Position numbers and translations under genes: made by a program
From: Eudorina sp. 2006-703-Eu-15
Taxonomy: Eukaryota; Chlorophyta; Chlorophyceae; Chlamydomonadales; Volvocaceae
NCBI GenBank assembly: GCA_003117195.1
Contig: BDSI01000095.1
Coordinates: 89,268 to 153,267, forward strand
Direction: 5' to 3'
DNA: 64,000 nt
In this document: positions 60,301 to 64,000 of the stretch, piece by piece
How the letters are laid out: each line of letters begins with the position of its first letter
Position numbering within the stretch: the stretch's first letter is position 1
The notes under the pieces: model-generated
Seen by the model: only the letters and a program-made list of their open reading frames with translations
What the model was told of the DNA's origin: nothing
Databases searched by the model: none

Positions 60301-63300
60301 GGGAAGGGAAAACACTGGTGGGGGCGGGTTGGGTGCAGCAGTCGAGCCTGGCGGCAGATCGCTAACCGGCGGCTGTGTGCCAGGGCTGGATGGCGGCAGC
60401 GTAACACCTGGCGGCAGATCGCTAACCGGCGGCTGTGTGCCAGGGCTGGATGGCGGCAGCATAACACCTGGCGGCAGATCGCTCGCCGGAGGCAGCGTGA
60501 CAGGGCTGGATGGCGGCAGCGTAACACCTGGCGGCAGATCGCTAACCGGCGGCTGTGCGCCTGGGCTGGATGGCGGCAGTGTAACGCCTGGCGGCAGATC
60601 GCTCGCCGGAGGCTGCGTGACAGGGCTGGATGGCGGCAGCGTAACACCTGGCGGCAGATCGCTCGCCGGAGGCAGCGTGACAGGGCTGGATGGCGGCAGC
60701 GTAACACCTGGCGGCAGATCGCTAACCGGCGGCTGTGCGCCTGGGCTGGATGGCGGCAGTGTAACGCCTGGCGGCAGATCGCTCGCCGGAGGCTGCGTGA
60801 CAGGGCTGGATGGCGGCAGTGTAACACCTGGTGGCAGATCGCTCGCCGGAGGCTGCGTGACAGGGCTGGATGGCGGCAGCGTAACACCTGGCGGCAGCAC
60901 GCTAACCGGCGGCTGTGCGCCTGGGCTGGATGGCGGCAGTGTAACGCCTGGCGGCAGATTGCTAGCCGGCGGCTGTGTGCCTGGGCTGGACGGCGGCAGC
61001 GTAACACCTGGCGGCAGATCGCCCGCCGGAGGCTGCGTGACAGGGCTGGATGGCGGCAGCGTAACACCTGGCGGCAGTGTGCTAACCGGCGGCTGTGCGC
61101 CTGGGCTGGATGGCGGCAGTGTAACGCCTGGCGGCAGATCGCTGTCCGGCGGCTGTGTGCCTGGGCTGGATGGCGGCAGCATAACGCCTGGTGGCAGAGC
61201 GCTAACTGGTGGCTGTGTGCCTGGGCTGGATGGCGGCAGTGTAACGCCTGGTGGCAGAGCGCTAACTGGTGGCTGTGTGCCTGGGCTGGATGGCGGCAGC
61301 ATAACGCCTGGTGGCAGAGCGCTAACTGGTGGCTGTGTGCCTGGGCTGGATGGCGGCAGTGTAACGCCTGGCGGCAGATCGCTAGCCGGTGGCTGTGTGC
61401 CTGGGCTGGATGGCGGCAGCGTAACGCCTGGCGGCAGAGCACTAACCGGCGGCTGTGTGCCTGGGCTGGATAGCGGCAGCGTAACGCCTGGCGGCAGTGT
61501 GCTAACCGGCGGCTGTGTGCCTGGGCTGGATGGCGGCAGCGTAACGCCTGGTGGCAGAGCGCTAACTGGCGGCTGTGTGCCTGGGCTGGATGGCGGCAGC
61601 ATAACGCCTGGTGGCAGAGCGCTAACTGGTGGCTGTGTGCCTGGGCTGGATGGCGGCAGTGTAACGCCTGGCGGCAGATCGCTAGCCGGCGGCTGTGTGC
61701 CTGGGCTGGATGGCGGCAGTGTAACGCCTGGAGGCAGATCACTAGCTGGCGGCTGTGTGCCTGGGCTGGATGGCGGCAGTGTAACGCCTGGCGGCAGATC
61801 CCTAGCCGGCGGCTGTGTGCCTGGGCTGGATGGCGGCAGCATAACGCCTGGTGGCAGAGCGCTAACCGGCGGCTGTGTACCTGGGCTGGATGGCGGCAGC
61901 GTAACACCTGGAGGCAGAGCGCTAACCGGCGGCTGTGTACCTGGGCTGGATGGCGGCAGCGTAACGCCTGGCGGCAGAGCGCTCGCCGGAGGCTGCGTGA
62001 CAGGGCTGGATGGCGGCAGCGTAACACCTGGAGGCAGAGCGCTAACCGGCGGCCGTGCGCCTGGGCTGGATGGCGGCAGTGTAACGCCTTGCGGCAGATC
62101 CCTAGCCGGCGGCTGTGTGCCTGGGCTGGATGGCGGCAGCGTAACGCCTGGCGGCAGATTGATAGCGGGCGGCTGTGTGCCTGGGCTGGATGGCGGCAGT
62201 GTGACACCTGGCGGCAGATCCCTAGCCGGCGGCTGTGTACCTGGGCTGGATGGCGGCAGCGTAACGCCTGGCGGCAGAGCGCTCGCCGGAGGCTGCGTGA
62301 CAGGGCTGGATGGCGGCAGCGTAACACCTGGCGGCAGATCGCTAACCGGCGGCTGTGTACCTGGGCTGGATGGCGGCAGCGTAACGCCTGGCGGCAGATC
62401 GCTAGCCGGCGGCTGTGTACCTGGGCTGGATGGCGGCAGTGAACCGCCTGGCGGCAGAGAACCACCCGGCGGCTGTGTGCCAGGGCTGGATGGCGGCAGT
62501 GTAACGCCTGGCGGCAGATCGCTAGCCGGCGGCTGTGTACCTGGGCTGGATGGCGGCAGTGTAACGCCTGGCGGCAGATCGCTAACCGGCGGCTGTGTGC
62601 CTGGGCTGGATGGCGGCAGCGTAACACCTGGTGGCAGATCGCTCACCGGAGGCTGCGTGACAGGGCTGGATGGCGGCAGCGTAACACCTGGCGGCAGATC
62701 GCTAGCCGGCGGCTGTGTACCTGGGCTGGATGGCGGCAGTGTAACGCCTGGCGGCAGATCGCTAACCGGCGGCTGTGTGCCTGGGCTGGATGGCGGCAGC
62801 GTAACGCCTGGCGGCAGATCGCTCGCCGGAGGCTGCGTGACAGGGCTGGATAGCGGCAGCGTAACACCTGGCGGCAGAGCGCTACCAGGCGGCTGTGTGC
62901 CTGGGCTGGATGGTGGCAGCGTAACGCCTGGCGGCAGAACGCTGTCCGGCGGCTGTGTGCCTGGGCTGGATGGCGGCAGCGTAACGCCTGGCGGCAGATC
63001 GCTCGCCGGAGGCTGCGTGACAGGGCTGGATAGCGGCAGCGTAACACCTGGCGGCAGAGCGCTACCAGGCGGCTGTGTGCCTGGGCTGGATGGTGGCAGC
63101 GTAACGCCTGGCGGCAGAACGCTGTCCGGCGGCTGTTCCGGAGGAGGCGGTGGCGATCTCTTTTTGCGAGGAGGTGGGGGACTCAGATGATCGGGTTGCC
63201 CTGTAAATGGTGGCGGTAACGTAAAAACTCGAGGTGGAGAAGGCGGCGGAGATCCGGACGGGTTGGGGCTACTCTCTGGCTGCGTGCCTGGCGGCGGAGA

Positions 63301-64000
63301 GGACGGGGCCACGTAGCCGGGCGGGTGGGGGCTGCTCTCTGGCTGCGTGCCTGGCGGCGGAGAGGACGGGGCCACGTAGCCGGGCGGGTGGGGGCTGCTC
63401 TCTGGCTGCATGCCTGGCGGCGGAGAGGACGGGGCCACGTAGCCGGGCGGGTTGGGGCTGCCCTCTGGCTGCGTGCCTGGCGGCGGAGAGGACGGGGCCA
63501 CGTAGCCGGGCGGGTGGGGGCTGATCTCTGGCTGCTTGCCTGGCGGCGGAGAGGACGGGGCCACGTAGCCGGGCGGGTGGGGGCTGCTCTCTGGCTGCGT
63601 GCCTGGCGGCGGAGAGGACGGGGCCACGTAGCCGGGCGGGTTGGGGCTGCTCCCTGGCTGCGTGCCTGGCGGCGGAGAGGACGGGGCCACGTAGCGGGCG
63701 GGTGGGGCTGCTCTCTGCTGCGTGCCTGGCGGCGGAGAGGACGGGGCCACGTAGCCGGGCGGGTGGGGGCTGCTCTCTGGCTGCGTGCCTGGCGGCGGAG
63801 AGGACGGGGCCACGTAGCCGGGCGGGTGGGGGCTGCTCCTCTGGCTGCGTGCCTGGCGGCGGAGAGGACGGGGCCACGTAGCCGGCGGGTGGGGCTGCTC
63901 CTGGCTGCGTGCCTGGCGGCGGAGAGGACGGGGCACGTAGCCGGCGGGTGGGGCTGCTCCTGGCTGCGTGCCTGGCGGCGGAGAGGACGGGGCCACGTAG
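57395..64000 (-). CDS. Large Pro-rich membrane glycoprotein, 5' end outside window
   Basis: Two exons are visible: 59101 to beyond 64000, and 57395-58576, joined in phase 0 by a GTACGG donor and CAG acceptor. From the N-terminal side come about 12 units of a 21-residue Pro/Ser motif (SPPPGTQPESSPHPPGYVAP type), a PPPPRKKRSPPPPPEQPP linker, then about 47 units of LPPGVTLPPSSPGTQPPVSA. A roughly 400-residue Cys-containing globular region follows (from FSLPIPSTVLPWEDTGYDMS). The second exon starts with a transmembrane helix (IAIIVCLVVGFALLAAISLL) and a basic stop-transfer RRKR, then about 370 Ala/Gly/Pro-rich cytosolic residues. Pro/Ser repeats of this type are typical of hydroxyproline-rich algal wall and adhesion glycoproteins. 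I infer a cell-surface or ECM role; no pherophorin signature was seen. Confidence 0.75.
58594..58712 (-). repeat. 18-bp minisatellite in the glycoprotein intron
   Basis: About six copies of a unit close to CAACAGGGGGGCAGTAG (plus-strand view) lie directly upstream, in gene orientation, of the transmembrane exon. On the gene strand this is a C/T-rich tract near the acceptor. Confidence 0.8.
60361..63135 (-). repeat. Coding 60-bp tandem array, about 47 units
   Basis: Every unit I compared is exactly 60 bp, with no length change over 2.8 kb. It encodes a 20-residue Pro-rich repeat. Units differ mainly at residues 18-20 (VSA, ASD, VSD, ARD, DSV) and at synonymous sites. A three-unit block (62821-62999) is repeated at 63001-63120 and beyond, showing recent unequal exchange or slippage. 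Confidence 0.92.
63254..64000 (-). repeat. Coding 63-bp tandem array, about 12 units, disturbed at the window end
   Basis: Units begin GGCGGCGGAGAGGACGGGGC in plus-strand view and encode a 21-residue Pro/Ser-rich motif. Up to about 63690 units keep the same length. Beyond that several units lose single bases, always within G or C runs, which shifts the frame of the repeat. Confidence 0.85.

Noticed and set aside
59982..62627. 881-codon minus-strand frame rich in Cys/His/Arg
   Set aside because: Alternate frame of the same array; its repeats end where the array ends and no domain follows.
60361..63135. Possible CRISPR-like array
   Set aside because: Units are contiguous coding repeats without unique spacers, in a eukaryotic gene.
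60257..63190. 977-codon open frame on the plus strand through the 60-bp array
   Set aside because: With a 60-bp (multiple of three) repeat, any frame lacking a stop in one unit stays open. The minus strand has the coherent Pro-rich frame that continues into a globular domain and TM exon, so this is a shadow.

Overview
The window looks like nuclear DNA from a volvocine green alga (Chlamydomonas/Volvox relatives). It is GC-rich, its genes are cut into many short exons with GT-AG introns, and its proteins carry Ala/Gly/Pro/Gln-rich insertions. It encodes a radial-spoke protein of the RSP23 type (motile cilia), a truncated haemoglobin with long extensions, and a very large Pro-rich, probably hydroxyproline-rich, surface glycoprotein. 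The exon structures given here were assembled by hand from splice sites, conserved protein sequence and reading-phase continuity. The species cannot be named from the sequence alone.

Layout. 1634-5993 (+): predicted four-pass membrane protein with a long low-complexity tail. 7866-12516 (+): 9-exon truncated haemoglobin with an N-terminal myristoylation signature. 15421-17450 (-): RSP23 (NDK + Dpy-30 + IQ motifs). 18912-24807 (+): 13-exon KIN17, with a tRNA-Val(CAC) inside intron 10. 24885-26498 (+): weak coding candidate. 27141-32239 (+): protein with two tandem domains like the acidic (AcD/NURR) domain of hnRNP Q/R, but no RRM. 36672-39137 (-): 6-exon eIF3f. 40398-40814 (+): weak terminal-exon candidate. 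42727-51629 (+): 12-exon JmjC protein with an intact Fe(II)/2-oxoglutarate motif. 57395-64000 (-, runs off the window): Pro-rich, single-pass membrane glycoprotein built on about 47 copies of an exact 60-bp repeat plus a second 63-bp array.

The genes are not an operon and share no single pathway. They are a typical mixture of housekeeping genes (KIN17, eIF3f), RNA and chromatin factors (AcD protein, JmjC), a ciliary gene and a surface protein. RSP23 and KIN17 are divergent, and eIF3f and the JmjC gene are divergent. The AcD gene and eIF3f converge, as do the JmjC and glycoprotein genes.

The most interesting points are the truncated haemoglobin architecture, the tandem AcD protein, two GC-AG introns in conserved genes, an intron-nested tRNA, a 48-bp perfect palindrome, a miRNA-like hairpin, and the homogenised 60-bp coding array. 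I found no CRISPR array, no recognisable transposase and no prokaryotic or viral operon.
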